Shown here piece by piece: positions 27,533 to 36,553 of a stretch of DNA of 64,000 bases. This DNA is from Paenibacillus sp. PK3_47. Its GTDB lineage: Bacteria; Bacillota; Bacilli; Paenibacillales; Paenibacillaceae. The notes beneath the pieces are model-generated. The model did not search any database and was not told the DNA's origin. It was given only the letters and a program-made list of their open reading frames with translations. Within the stretch, counting starts at the first letter, position 1. Each line of letters opens with the position of its first letter. The DNA lies in assembly GCF_023520895.1 (NCBI RefSeq), contig NZ_CP026029.1, positions 4,154,001-4,218,000 on the forward strand, read 5' to 3'. The position numbers were made by a program, and so were the translations under genes.

Positions 27533-28030
27533 ATGATTAAGAAGAAACGCTGGCTTACTTTTTTCCTGGCGATGGTTCCGGGGCTTGGACATTTATATTT
27601 GGGATTCAAAAAACTGGGGTTACAGTATATGATTGGAGCATCAGTGTTCATTATATTGATTCCTTCCATGGCCAACGTCTTCTCGTTCGCATTGGCAGCA
27701 CTCTGGTTCTATCAATTATTCGATGCACTGCAAAAGGCGGCGTGGATGAAGATGGCTTTTGCGGAGCATGAGCGGATGATGTACCATCCTGACAGCTTTG
27801 GAGCACCTTGGACGATGGGGCTGCCGCCGGCGCCGGAGTATATGCAGGAGGATATCAACCCGGTCTGGATAGGAATCGGCAGTGTTGCAGTAGGCTTCAT
27901 GCTGCTCTTGATCACTGTATTTCCGGGACTCTGGCGTCTGCTCACCGATATGAATATCGGGGCGATTCTGCTGGCGCTAGGACTGATCGGATACGGCTTC
28001 AGAATGCTGAAGAACAATTCAAAAGTATAG
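27533..28030 (+). CDS. Small membrane protein of ECF operon
   Basis: A 165-residue membrane protein of unknown function. It starts with a basic MIKKKRW and has four or so hydrophobic segments (about 8-22, 32-60, 105-125, 135-152). The N-terminal FFLAMVPGLGHLYLGFKKLGLQY resembles TM2-domain or YkoY-like small membrane proteins whose helices carry PGLGHLYLG. ATG 27533 lies six bases after AGGAGGG. It follows the anti-sigma gene by 30 bases and precedes a DUF4097 protein, so it belongs to the ECF regulon operon. Confidence 0.8.
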   Translation: MIKKKRWLTFFLAMVPGLGHLYLGFKKLGLQYMIGASVFIILIPSMANVFSFALAALWFYQLFDALQKAAWMKMAFAEHERMMYHPDSFGAPWTMGLPPAPEYMQEDINPVWIGIGSVAVGFMLLLITVFPGLWRLLTDMNIGAILLALGLIGYGFRMLKNNSKV

Positions 28031-28049
28031 CGGAATGGGGAAGTGAATG

Positions 28050-29141
28050 ATGGGGAGATGGAAGATCGGCAGCTTTACTGCAGCGATAGGCTGCATCGTA
28101 CTCGGGGTAGTTATAGTCCTGGCCCAGTATGATGTCGTTACTTATGATGCTCTGGGCTATGTTTGGCCTGCGCTGCTCATTTTGTTCGGTCTCGAAATGC
28201 TGCTCAGGCTGTTCATCAAGTCGGAAGTCAAAAGCCGTGTCAGCGGCTGGGCAATTGTGCTGATTATCGTGCTGGTTGCTGCCAGCGGAGCCCAGACGGT
28301 AGTTTCGGGGGGAGCGCTCGGCAGTATTTTCGGCAAGACACATCTTGTTCCGGTTGAAGCTGCTGTGGAAGTAAAGCCGGAGATCAAGAATGTCAAGGTG
28401 TCTTTGCCTAACGGAAAAATCAGAGTTGAAGGAACCGAAGGTGCTGTGCTTGAATATCAGGGGGAGCTGGAGCTTCCCGGCAGCACGGAGAGCGATGCAG
28501 TACAGGCGCTGGAACAAAAGTGGAAGGTGTCGGCAGATGGCGATACGCTGCTGCTTGAGCTGAACGGCGAGTCCCAATGGTGGGAGAATATTCACATTGG
28601 GATCAATATGAAAGATCCGTATTTAAACCTTAGCATCCCGCGCAATCTGGCAGTAGAAATTGACACGGGGAACGGTTCGGTGGAAGCCTCTTCCCTGGAT
28701 GCAGGGATTGAGATTGATACAAGCAACGGTACGATGGATATCCATGATATTGCCGGCGGTGTAGATGCGCATACCAGCAACGGTACACTGGCTGTACGGA
28801 ATGTGCAGGGGGAAGTAGAGCTGGTCAGCTCTAACGGTGCTATGACACTGGAGAATATCGACGGACCGCTGGAGGCCAAGAGCAGCAACGGCAAAATTAC
28901 AGTGAACTCGCCGGTTACAGGTGAATGGGATGTTAAATCCAGTAATGGCAAGATTACGGTCAGCCTGCCGGCAGCGACAGATGCCACAATCACTGCCGAG
29001 ACCAGCAACGGCTCGCTGAAGGGCAATGTAGCCTGGAACCGTGACGGCGATAACGACGGAACCGCGGTGCTCGGCAGCGGAACTCATGATGTATCTTTAT
29101 CTACCAGCAATGGTGCTGTAACAGTGGATACAGCCGAATAA
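28050..29141 (+). CDS. DUF4097/LiaF-like membrane protein with beta-solenoid
   Basis: A 363-residue protein. The N terminus has three or so hydrophobic helices (7-25, 35-55, 65-85; LiaF/DUF5668-like). The rest is a DUF4097 'toast-rack' beta-solenoid with a repeated SNG motif about every 18-22 residues (TGNGSVEAS, TSNGTMDI, TSNGTLAV, SSNGAMTL, SSNGKITV and others). Such proteins accompany envelope-stress systems and may sense or buffer envelope damage. ATG 28050 follows GGGGAAG by six bases; ATG 28047 is possible. It is the last gene of the ECF operon, followed by a terminator. Confidence 0.87.
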   Translation: MGRWKIGSFTAAIGCIVLGVVIVLAQYDVVTYDALGYVWPALLILFGLEMLLRLFIKSEVKSRVSGWAIVLIIVLVAASGAQTVVSGGALGSIFGKTHLVPVEAAVEVKPEIKNVKVSLPNGKIRVEGTEGAVLEYQGELELPGSTESDAVQALEQKWKVSADGDTLLLELNGESQWWENIHIGINMKDPYLNLSIPRNLAVEIDTGNGSVEASSLDAGIEIDTSNGTMDIHDIAGGVDAHTSNGTLAVRNVQGEVELVSSNGAMTLENIDGPLEAKSSNGKITVNSPVTGEWDVKSSNGKITVSLPAATDATITAETSNGSLKGNVAWNRDGDNDGTAVLGSGTHDVSLSTSNGAVTVDTAE

Positions 29142-29143
29142 GG

Positions 29144-29191
29144 AAAGGAGCTGTCCCCGGCAGTGCTTCAGCCGGGTGAACAGCTCCTTTT
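29144..29191 (+). terminator. Terminator after ECF operon
   Basis: AAAGGAGCTGT pairs with ACAGCTCCTTT around an inner CCCGGC/GCCGGG hairpin, ending in TTTT. Confidence 0.88.
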
Positions 29192-29225
29192 GTTGTATAG
29201 TGAACTTTAGCCGGGTCTCCAGAGC

Positions 29226-30206
29226 TTACCAGGCGTAAGCTTTAGGTGCAGCACCGCCGGGGCCGGGAAAGATTTCATCCAGACGGGCCAGCACCGACTC
29301 GTCCAGAACTACGTCAAGGCAGCGCAGCGCGCTTTCGAACTGCTCCAGTGTACGCGGCCCGATAATCGGCGCAGTGACAGCCGGATTCGCAATCAGCCAG
29401 GCAAGAGCGATATTATCCTGCGGCTCACCGAGCTCACGGCTTAGATCAGCAAAGGCCTCAAGCTGGCTCTTGTACTGCTCAACACGCTCAGCGTTGCCGC
29501 CGCTGCGGCTGCCTTCGATTTTTTTAAGCGCATTGCGGCCAAGCAGTCCGCCGTCGAGCGGGCTCCAGGGAATGACGCCGAGGCCGAGATTCTGCGAAGC
29601 AGGAAGCACTTCCAGCTCCGGCAGCCGGCAGGTCAGGCTGTATTTATGCTGCTCGGATACAAGACCCAGGAATCCGCGGGCTTTCGCTTCCTGCTGGGCC
29701 ACGGCAATATCCCAGCCGGCGAAGTTGCTGGAGCCGACATAACCGATCTTGCCCTGATTCACAGCAAGCTCGAATGCGCCCCACAGCTCGTCCCAGGATA
29801 CGCTGCGGTCAATATGGTGCATCTGGTACAGCTCGATGTGATCCGTTTGCAGGCGCTGCAGCGAGCCTTCAAGATGGCGGCGGATAATGTAGGAGGAGAG
29901 ACCGCCTTCATCATTGGGACCATCGAGTTTATCGCTCATGGCGCCGTAGACTTTGGTCGCAAGCACGACCTTTTCCCGGCGGCCCCCGCCCTGCTTGAAC
30001 CAGCGGCCGATAATTGTCTCCGTCAGCCCTGAGTTTTCGCCCCACCCGTAAACGTTAGCGGTGTCAAAAAAATTAACTCCGGCATCCAGGGCCGCATCCA
30101 TAATGCGGAAGGCCTCTTTTTCATCGGTAATCGGTCCAAAATTCATCGTTCCCAGACACAGCCGGCTCACCTTAAGTCCGGACTTTCCAAGCTTCGTGTA
30201 TTGCAC
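29226..30206 (-). CDS. Aldo/keto reductase
   Basis: A 326-residue NADPH-dependent aldo/keto reductase (TIM barrel) acting on unknown carbonyl substrates. The catalytic tetrad is visible: Asp in FFDTANVYG with its Tyr, Lys in VVLATKVYG and His in ELYQMHHID. The NADP-binding PIIGPRTLEQ motif is near the C terminus. Its N terminus YTKLGKSGLKVSRLCLGTMNFG is typical of the YhdN/GerI-type subfamily. The start is GTG 30206, with AAGGAG ten bases upstream. It is a single gene between the convergent ECF-operon terminator and divergent leuB. Confidence 0.92.
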   Translation of the reverse strand: MQYTKLGKSGLKVSRLCLGTMNFGPITDEKEAFRIMDAALDAGVNFFDTANVYGWGENSGLTETIIGRWFKQGGGRREKVVLATKVYGAMSDKLDGPNDEGGLSSYIIRRHLEGSLQRLQTDHIELYQMHHIDRSVSWDELWGAFELAVNQGKIGYVGSSNFAGWDIAVAQQEAKARGFLGLVSEQHKYSLTCRLPELEVLPASQNLGLGVIPWSPLDGGLLGRNALKKIEGSRSGGNAERVEQYKSQLEAFADLSRELGEPQDNIALAWLIANPAVTAPIIGPRTLEQFESALRCLDVVLDESVLARLDEIFPGPGGAAPKAYAW

Positions 30207-30443
30207 TTTACACTCACTCCTTCTCTGGATTCAAGTAGCGGATAAATAATACGATTACATGTTAATTGTAAACAACTGAATAATGAAGAGCAAATGACGG
30301 CACTGATGCCGGTATTCTGCTTATAGGCTCTATCTATGAACGTAATAGAATCTATATCTTTGTCCTTTGCACCCCGGTATGATACAACAATATACAGAAG
30401 AACTATGTCTGCGAGCAGCAGAACTATCTAAGGAGTGACTGGA

Positions 30444-31526
30444 ATGAGCGAGGTTAAGAAGATTGCAGTAATCGCCGGAGACGGAATCGGACCTGAAGTT
30501 GTAGCAGAAGCGGAAAAAGTACTGAGAAAAGCGGAAGAGCTGTTCGGATACACTTTTGAAACAGAACATGCACTGTTCGGCGGAATCGCAATCGACGAGC
30601 GCGGTACACCGCTGCCTGAGGATACGCTGGAGATCTGCCGCAGTGCGGATGCGGTTCTGCTGGGAGCCGTCGGCGGTCCGAAGTGGGACAACAACCCGAA
30701 GGAGCTGAGACCGGAGACAGGGCTGCTGGGGATCCGCAAAGCACTGGGGCTGTTCTCCAATCTGCGTCCGGCTGTAGTGTTTGACTGCCTGAAGGATGCC
30801 TCCACGCTGAAACCGGAAGTGCTGGAAGGCACTGACCTTATGGTAGTACGGGAATTGACAGGCGGTATTTATTTCGGAGACAAGCTGCGCCGCCAAGGTG
30901 AGCAGGGAGAAGAAGCAGTCGACACCTGCGTATACAATGTAACTGAAGTTGAGCGTATTGTACGCCAGGCTTTTGAAATTGCCGGCAAACGCCGCAACAA
31001 GCTGGCCAGCGTTGACAAAGCCAATGTTCTGGAAACTTCCCGCCTGTGGCGTGAGGTAGTGAACAGAATTGCTCCGGAATATCCGCAGGTAGAGCTGGAG
31101 CATGTGCTGGTCGATAACTGCGCCATGCAGCTGCTGCGCCGTCCTTCCAGCTTTGATGTTATTGTTACCGAGAACATGTTCGGTGATATCCTGAGTGATG
31201 AAGCGGCTATGCTGACTGGCTCCATCGGGATGCTGGCATCCGCTTCGCTTGGCGAAGGCAGCTACGGCCTGTACGAGCCGGTGCACGGTTCTGCACCTGA
31301 TATTGCCGGACAGGGCCTGGCCAATCCTATTGCTACGATCCTCTCCCTTGCGCTGATGTTCCGCATGACCTTCGGATACGAGGATGCTGCAGCTGCAATT
31401 GAGGCTGCTGTGGCTGAAGTACTGGATGCCGGTCACCGCACCAGCGATATTGCTGTTGATAAGAGCAAAGCGATCAGCACGACTGAAATGGGCGATCTGA
31501 TTGTAGCAGCGATCCGCAAAGCGTAA
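30444..31526 (+). CDS. leuB: 3-isopropylmalate dehydrogenase
   Basis: A 360-residue NAD-dependent enzyme of leucine synthesis, oxidising and decarboxylating 3-isopropylmalate to 2-ketoisocaproate. Motifs are [10 protein letters not shown] at the N terminus, the substrate-binding [22 protein letters not shown] segment, [10 protein letters not shown] and the [14 protein letters not shown] metal-binding aspartates, plus the NAD-site [17 protein letters not shown] 30444 has AAGGAG eight bases upstream. It stands alone, 13 kb from ilvBHC-leuA. I see no T-box or clear promoter in 30207-30443. Confidence 0.96.
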   Translation: MSEVKKIAVIAGDGIGPEVVAEAEKVLRKAEELFGYTFETEHALFGGIAIDERGTPLPEDTLEICRSADAVLLGAVGGPKWDNNPKELRPETGLLGIRKALGLFSNLRPAVVFDCLKDASTLKPEVLEGTDLMVVRELTGGIYFGDKLRRQGEQGEEAVDTCVYNVTEVERIVRQAFEIAGKRRNKLASVDKANVLETSRLWREVVNRIAPEYPQVELEHVLVDNCAMQLLRRPSSFDVIVTENMFGDILSDEAAMLTGSIGMLASASLGEGSYGLYEPVHGSAPDIAGQGLANPIATILSLALMFRMTFGYEDAAAAIEAAVAEVLDAGHRTSDIAVDKSKAISTTEMGDLIVAAIRKA

Positions 31527-31559
31527 TTTGTACGACAACCGTCCTCCTTTGACGCAATA

Positions 31560-31588
31560 TTGACTTTGATTTTGTACGATGATACCAT
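31560..31588 (+). promoter_or_regulatory. Promoter of peroxiredoxin gene
   Basis: TTGACT (31560-31565), a 17-base spacer and TACCAT (31583-31588). No PerR-type palindrome was seen. Confidence 0.55.
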
Positions 31589-31711
31589 TTGGTCTATAGC
31601 AGCAAGAAAGTAACCAAGCCATCCTATTATGTACAGGCATATTGCGGCGGTTTCCGGCTGAAGTTGTTATGAAAGCTGTTTTTCGTACATATTCAAAGGA
31701 GGATTTAAGCA

Positions 31712-32251
31712 ATGGCAGAACGCCTGGTAGGTAAACAAGCTCCTGATTTTATTATGGAAACAGTGTCCGGCGACGGCAAGGAATTCGGCAGGGCAAGCCT
31801 GACGGATTACCGCGGTAAATGGCTTGTATTATTCTTTTATCCGCTTGATTTCACATTTGTATGCCCTACGGAAATTACGGCTTTGAGCGAGGCTGCGGCT
31901 GATTTTGCGGCACTCGACACTGAAATACTCGGGGTGAGCGTGGATTCAGTCCACAGCCACAAGGCATGGATTAATACACCGCGGGATATGAACGGTCTTG
32001 GCCGGATCAACTTTCCTTTAGCTTCGGATATCACCAAGAAAGCGGCTGGTGATTACGGCGTGCTGATTGAAGAAGAGGGCGTAGCGCTGCGCGGGTTGTT
32101 CATTATCGATCCCGACGGCGAATTGAAGTATGAAGTTGTCAATCATAACGATGTAGGCCGCAGCGTAGAAGAAACGCTTCGTGTGCTGCAAGCCCTGCAA
32201 TCGGGCGGACTGTGCGCAATGAACTGGAAACCGGGTGACAAGAACCTGTAA
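31712..32251 (+). CDS. 2-Cys peroxiredoxin
   Basis: A 179-residue AhpC/Prx1-type peroxiredoxin that reduces hydrogen and organic peroxides in the cytosol. The peroxidatic Cys51 is in FVCPTE and the resolving Cys168 in GGLCAMNW. The catalytic Pro/Thr pocket (FYPLDFTFVCP) and the downstream Arg region are present. ATG 31712 has AAAGGAGG nine bases upstream. No ahpF or thioredoxin reductase gene is adjacent, so the electron donor is unknown. It is a single-gene unit with its own promoter and terminator. Confidence 0.94.
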   Translation: MAERLVGKQAPDFIMETVSGDGKEFGRASLTDYRGKWLVLFFYPLDFTFVCPTEITALSEAAADFAALDTEILGVSVDSVHSHKAWINTPRDMNGLGRINFPLASDITKKAAGDYGVLIEEEGVALRGLFIIDPDGELKYEVVNHNDVGRSVEETLRVLQALQSGGLCAMNWKPGDKNL

Positions 32252-32299
32252 GCCCCTGTCCATCACAGAGCACAATGATCTTTGATATATCTATGAGGG

Positions 32300-32337
32300 C
32301 CTCCTTGCGGGTGGATTTTCCGGCAAGGGGGTTTTTT
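32300..32337 (+). terminator. Terminator after peroxiredoxin gene
   Basis: CCTCCTTGC pairs with GCAAGGGGG, then six T. Confidence 0.85.
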
Positions 32338-32483
32338 GCTCCAAGCTGCCCATTCGCTGAAGAAATGCCGTTTGAAAATGGGCGCTGAGGTTAATATATA
32401 GCCTGTAGGAGAGGAATCTATTACAGCATGCCGTAATAGAATAATACACAACTAACGTAAATTACCAAGGAGGGTGAACAAGA

Positions 32484-32891
32484 ATGAGCTTTTGCTGTGG
32501 AGCGAGTATGGTTGGAACCAAGGGAACCCTAAAGCATTATCGCACGCAAGTCCATAATGTTCCCCTGCTTTTTTGTCCGGTATGCCACCGGGTAGAGGTC
32601 CATTACAAGGTTGAAAACGAATATGAGATCCTCGCGGAATATGCTCACGGCGACGGGGTGGCCGATGTGGATTTTCAGGACTATGTGATGGAAGACGAGG
32701 AAGCGATTTTTGAGAATGTCATTAACATGGAGAGTGAAGACCCTCTCGCCATTGTCCGCAGCCAGATCGACATGGCCCTTGACCTGCTGGCCATAGCCAA
32801 GCAGATTGAGGATACGAAATGGGAACGGGAGCTGAAGAAGCGCCTGGCTGTGATGAGCCAGCGCCGCCACCGTTTGCAGCAGAAAGCCTAG
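32484..32891 (+). CDS. Conserved-looking hypothetical with Cys pairs
   Basis: A 135-residue soluble protein not assigned to a family. The N terminus has Cys4-Cys5 and a CPVCH pair near residue 31, which could bind zinc in a YgiT-like way (LKHYRTQVHNVPLLFCPVCH). An acidic middle and a helical, basic C terminus (ERELKKRLAVMSQRRHRLQ) follow. ATG 32484 has AAGGAGGG eight bases upstream and the gene has its own terminator, so it is real. A possible metal-binding or DNA-related role is only a suggestion. Confidence 0.8.
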   Translation: MSFCCGASMVGTKGTLKHYRTQVHNVPLLFCPVCHRVEVHYKVENEYEILAEYAHGDGVADVDFQDYVMEDEEAIFENVINMESEDPLAIVRSQIDMALDLLAIAKQIEDTKWERELKKRLAVMSQRRHRLQQKA

Positions 32892-32940
32892 CGGCATCTT
32901 AGATCAGCAGAGCTGTCCATAGTTCCCGGAACACTGCCCA

Positions 32941-32972
32941 AGGAGCCCCCGCAATTGCGGGGGCTCCTTTTT
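32941..32972 (+). terminator. Terminator
   Basis: AGGAGCCCCCGC pairs perfectly with GCGGGGGCTCCT around AATT, then a T-run. Confidence 0.95.
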
Positions 32973-33103
32973 CGGGTCCCGACACAAGAGAGCACAGGAT
33001 TACACTTGACAACAAAAATTACTGTGTCTTAAGAATCATTTTAATAATTTTTTTGCCATTCGACAGATTCTCTGATTGCGTTGTCTTCTTCGCTTGGATA
33101 TGA

Positions 33104-33132
33104 TTGGAATATAGTTGAAACGGTTGGATAAT
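33104..33132 (+). promoter_or_regulatory. Promoter of histidine kinase gene
   Basis: TTGGAA (33104-33109), a 17-base spacer and GATAAT (33127-33132). A further TTGACA lies at about 33007 without a good -10 partner. Confidence 0.5.
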
Positions 33133-33242
33133 ATAATACGATTTCCGAATGTTCTGGCGGCTTCGTCATATACTCAAATACATAGTAAATTGATGTCGCT
33201 TATGCTCTTCGTCAAAAGCAGTAAAAGGGGGAACTTCGTATC

Positions 33243-34346
33243 GTGATAAGCCAATATCAGGAAAGCCTGCTGTTGCCGGCAAGAACGTTTCAATCCGCCT
33301 CCATGGACACAACATATGAGGATGTACTGGAACATATTGACAGCGGTATATTGCTTTTTGATGAAGAGGGAGTTCTTACTTTTGTAAATAAGCAGATGTA
33401 TGGCATGCTGGAACTTGGCCGCCATTCTCTGCTGGGATGCACGGTGGCTCACTTGCTGTCACATATTCAGCTTAACCGATTCAAGCGGAAGCAGGTGCTG
33501 CGCAGCTACCGTGAGTTGGTCCAGAAGGGAAAGTCCAGCTATGAATTTGTAGATGAATACGGCCGGTATTGGCGTGTTTCCTTAAGCTGCGGGGAGCAGA
33601 TGAAGGGAAACTATCTGGTTACTCTCAAAGAGATCTCCGATTATAAGCTGATTGAGCAGACGGCTTATCAGAATGACAGTCTGGCCATGCTCGGCAAGCT
33701 GTCCGCTTCCATCGCTCACGAGATTCGTAATCCGCTCACTGCAATCCGCGGTTTTATCCAGCTGCTGAATCCCCATCTGCATCAGCTCGGCAAGGAAGAG
33801 TACGGCAAGATTATACTGGCTGAAATAGACCGTGCCAATGACATTATTCATGAATTTCTGACTTCCTCCAAACCTTCGGTTCCCCAGGTCGGCATGATTC
33901 CGGTTTCGGCTCTGCTTAAGGAAGTTGTCCTGCTTACAGAGAGCGAGGCCCTGATGAAGGGCTGCCAAATTAATCTTCATCCGCTTCAAGGGGATATGAT
34001 TATTTCAGGCGACATCAAGCAGATGAAACAGGTCGTCCTGAATATGATAAGAAATGCGATGGAAGCGATTACAGAGAGGTCCGACGATTTGACCGGCCGA
34101 ATTGAGGTGGGGGCGCGCAGGGAAGGCGCAGAGGTCCGCATCTTTATATCTGACAACGGCAAAGGAATGGATATTTGCACACTGGACAGGTTGTTCAATC
34201 CCTTCTTTACCACCAAGGAGAACGGCACAGGTCTTGGACTCTCTGTCAGCGACCGGATCATCAAGAATCATGGCGGCTGCATCTCGGTCAGCAGCAGAGT
34301 AAATGAGGGGACACGCTTTGTCATCTCCCTGCCGCTGATCCAGTAG
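33243..34346 (+). CDS. PAS-domain histidine kinase (sporulation-kinase type)
   Basis: A 367-residue soluble sensor kinase. A PAS domain (about 22-135, VLEHIDSGILLFDEEG) precedes HisKA with the phospho-His in SIAHEIRNPLTAIRGF (near 160) and HATPase (NMIRNAMEAI, DNGKGM, NPFFTTKENGTGLGLS). It has no membrane helices and no adjacent response regulator, as in the orphan kinases that feed the sporulation phosphorelay (KinA/KinE type). The start is GTG 33243, ten bases after GGGGG. The link to Spo0F is an inference from architecture. Confidence 0.88.
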   Translation: MISQYQESLLLPARTFQSASMDTTYEDVLEHIDSGILLFDEEGVLTFVNKQMYGMLELGRHSLLGCTVAHLLSHIQLNRFKRKQVLRSYRELVQKGKSSYEFVDEYGRYWRVSLSCGEQMKGNYLVTLKEISDYKLIEQTAYQNDSLAMLGKLSASIAHEIRNPLTAIRGFIQLLNPHLHQLGKEEYGKIILAEIDRANDIIHEFLTSSKPSVPQVGMIPVSALLKEVVLLTESEALMKGCQINLHPLQGDMIISGDIKQMKQVVLNMIRNAMEAITERSDDLTGRIEVGARREGAEVRIFISDNGKGMDICTLDRLFNPFFTTKENGTGLGLSVSDRIIKNHGGCISVSSRVNEGTRFVISLPLIQ

Positions 34347-34401
34347 CTGCGCAAGAATTCGAAATGTTCAATCATTATGGTATATAATCAAGAATACAAA
34401 G

Positions 34402-34446
34402 AGGCTGATTCCTGCAGGGCACCTATCTTGTGCAGGGAATCAGCCT
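34402..34446 (+). terminator. Hairpin after kinase gene
   Basis: AGGCTGATTCCTGCA pairs with TGCAGGGAATCAGCCT (one bulge). The T-run is poor (TTATC), so termination may be partial. Confidence 0.6.
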
Positions 34447-34485
34447 TATCTGTGTTGTTATACAGAAAAGCCGGAGGTGCATGGA

Positions 34486-35985
34486 GTGAATATAGAGTGG
34501 AGCAGCGGCAGCCCGGCTGCCGGTTTGACAGGCGATGCCTTATGTATTATTGTTTCCGAAAAAGAATTGGAGGACGGCAGTCTCCCGGATAGCTTGAAGA
34601 AGCAGATAGAGCCCCTGAAGCATAGCGGGCTTTTTGCAGGCAAGCTGAATCAGATATATACACTGCCTGGCGGGAGCCTGTCCCGGATTCCGGTATGGAT
34701 TGTTGCCGGAAGCGGCAGCGGTGCTGTGGGCAGTGAAGAGCTTAGAGTACTTGCAGCTCAAGTGGCCCGGACTGCACTGCGGCTGAAAGCCGCCAGGCTG
34801 GTGCTGCAGGTGCCGGATCAATTACTGGCCGCAGATGAAGGGACGGCTGCCCAGGCGCTCGCAGAAGGGCTGGTGCTGGGCGCTTACCGCCGCAAGCAGT
34901 ATAAGCTGGAGCAGCCTTCTTCTCCAGAGATGGCTTCGGTTGTGTTCCTCACGGAGACCCAGGCTGAAGCTGCAGTGGAGACGGCCTGGTCCCGGGGGAT
35001 CAAGCGGGGCATTGCCTTTGGTGAGGCCACGAACCTGGCGCGGGAATTAACCAATCTGCCCGGCAATCTGCTTACTCCCTCTGAGCTGGCCAAAGCGGCC
35101 ATAGAGGTTGCTGAACGTCACGGGATGCCTGCCGAAGTACTGGACGAACGTGAGATTGAGCTCAAGGGAATGGGCGGCCTGCTGGCGGTCGGCAAGGGCA
35201 GCATCCATCCGCCGCGGATGATCGTTATCCGCTATCAGGGAGCCCAGGAATGGGAGAAGGTTACCGGGATTATCGGTAAAGGGATTACTTTTGACACCGG
35301 CGGCATTTCTCTCAAACGAGCGCCCGGCATGGAGGACATGATCAGTGATATGGGCGGTGCGGCGGCTGTGCTCGGCGTTATGGAGGCGCTGGGCAGATTG
35401 CGTCCGGAGATTAATGTGGTGATGGTGATCCCTTCAGCAGAGAATATGCCCTCAGCGAATGCTTTCAAGCCGGGTGATGTTGTTACTTCACTGAGCGGCC
35501 GAACGATTGAAATACTGAATACAGATGCTGAAGGAAGAGTTGTTCTTGGAGATGCGCTCACCTATGCCGGAGAATGGGGGGCAGAGCGGCTGATTGATGT
35601 AGCTACGCTTACAGGTGCTGTAGTGTCCATTCTGGGGGATGCGGCAACGGGGGCGGTAACAAATGACGAGCCGTTCATGCAGGAGCTTATGGCGGCTTCT
35701 GAATTGTCAGGTGAGAAAATTTGGCAGCTTCCGGTTTTCCCTGAATACCGCGAGATGCTGAAAAGCGAGGTTGCTGATATCCGCAATGCAGCGGGAAGAT
35801 TTGCCGGGGCTACAACCGCCGGATTATTTATCGGTGAGTTCGCCGAAGGCAGGCCTTGGATTCATCTGGACATTGCCGGAACGGCGTTTCTTTCCAAGGA
35901 GCGCGGTGTGAACCCGCGGGGAGCATCCGGTGTCATGGTCCGCACATTGCTTGAATATTTGCTGCGTATTCCTGATCATAAATGA
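34486..35985 (+). CDS. pepA: Leucyl aminopeptidase (M17)
   Basis: A 499-residue cytosolic M17 metallo-aminopeptidase that removes N-terminal residues from peptides, using two metal ions. The catalytic domain shows GKGITFDTGGISLK (metal-binding Lys and Asp), MISDMGGAAAVL and the family signature NTDAEGRVVLGD with its Asp, Glu and Arg. The N-terminal domain is divergent, as usual. The best start is GTG 34486, six bases after GGAGGTG; the GTG at 34477 overlaps the site. It is a single gene with a strong terminator downstream. Confidence 0.93.
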   Translation: MNIEWSSGSPAAGLTGDALCIIVSEKELEDGSLPDSLKKQIEPLKHSGLFAGKLNQIYTLPGGSLSRIPVWIVAGSGSGAVGSEELRVLAAQVARTALRLKAARLVLQVPDQLLAADEGTAAQALAEGLVLGAYRRKQYKLEQPSSPEMASVVFLTETQAEAAVETAWSRGIKRGIAFGEATNLARELTNLPGNLLTPSELAKAAIEVAERHGMPAEVLDEREIELKGMGGLLAVGKGSIHPPRMIVIRYQGAQEWEKVTGIIGKGITFDTGGISLKRAPGMEDMISDMGGAAAVLGVMEALGRLRPEINVVMVIPSAENMPSANAFKPGDVVTSLSGRTIEILNTDAEGRVVLGDALTYAGEWGAERLIDVATLTGAVVSILGDAATGAVTNDEPFMQELMAASELSGEKIWQLPVFPEYREMLKSEVADIRNAAGRFAGATTAGLFIGEFAEGRPWIHLDIAGTAFLSKERGVNPRGASGVMVRTLLEYLLRIPDHK

Positions 35986-35993
35986 GCACAAAC

Positions 35994-36034
35994 CAAAAAA
36001 AGTAAGTCCCCGTTACCGGGAACTTACTTTTTTT
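35994..36034. terminator. Bidirectional terminator after pepA
   Basis: A7GTAAGTCCC pairs with GGGAACTTACT7. It also serves the minus-strand small gene that follows. Confidence 0.92.
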
Positions 36035-36071
36035 GTTGCTATTTCATTTGGTAACCTATCCAGGGTACGGT

Positions 36072-36209
36072 CTAGTACGTTCCGCCGGATTTTTTGGACT
36101 TCGTGAAGGACTGGATGCCATTCATGAGCTTGTCACGCGTATTTTTGTTTTTCAGTAAATAGGCTGCTCCCAGTGCTACCGTCGTAAATAACGTTTTTTT
36201 AGTATTCAT
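36072..36209 (-). CDS. 45-residue small basic protein
   Basis: A short gene whose ATG (36209) lies six to seven bases after AAGGAGGA on the minus strand. The product starts MNTKKTLFTTVALGAAYLLK, a hydrophobic N-terminal helix after a basic start, and then has a Lys/Ser-rich tail ending SGGTY. It resembles the small YtxH/YvrJ-like single-helix proteins of spore-formers, but I cannot name the family. It ends just before the terminator shared with pepA, on the opposite strand. Good ribosome site, hydrophobic pattern and terminator support it. Confidence 0.7.
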   Translation of the reverse strand: MNTKKTLFTTVALGAAYLLKNKNTRDKLMNGIQSFTKSKKSGGTY

Positions 36210-36319
36210 TGTTATTCCTCCTTGGGTATTTTGTCTGGCTGCAGTTGCTTATAACAAACATACCCGGTTGTCAAGAGTTCTAAACCAAAAATTTATGAGT
36301 TGCTTTGCCCAAAATATGG

Positions 36320-36502
36320 TTAAACCTTGCTGTCCGCGGATCCTCTGCATGAGGAAAACGGAGAATCCATCGACGCAGCAGCACAGGTTTTGCTTTTGTC
36401 ACAGCCTGCACAGGCGCCCTCCTTGCCCTTCTGGACATGACGGTAAATCATCCAGCCGGAATACCCGAACACTGCCGAGACAATCAGAATATTTATGATC
36501 AT
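36320..36502 (-). CDS. FeoB-associated Cys-rich membrane protein
   Basis: A 60-residue single-helix membrane protein of the FeoB-associated Cys-rich family. A hydrophobic helix (about 2-21, IINILIVSAVFGYSGWMIY) is followed by a basic segment and cysteines in GACAGCDKSKTCAA and SSCRGS. Such proteins end many Feo operons and are thought to help ferrous iron uptake. It lies 51 bases after feoB on the same strand, fitting this role. ATG 36502 has a weak AGGCCCGGAA upstream. Confidence 0.88.
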   Translation of the reverse strand: MIINILIVSAVFGYSGWMIYRHVQKGKEGACAGCDKSKTCAAASMDSPFSSCRGSADSKV

Positions 36503-36553
36503 TTCCGGGCCTCGCTTTCTTGTGAAAGTTAAAAATCGGGGAATACAGTAGTA

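Noticed and set aside
31527..31711. PerR box before the peroxiredoxin gene
   Set aside because: No TTATAATNATTATAA-like palindrome was seen.
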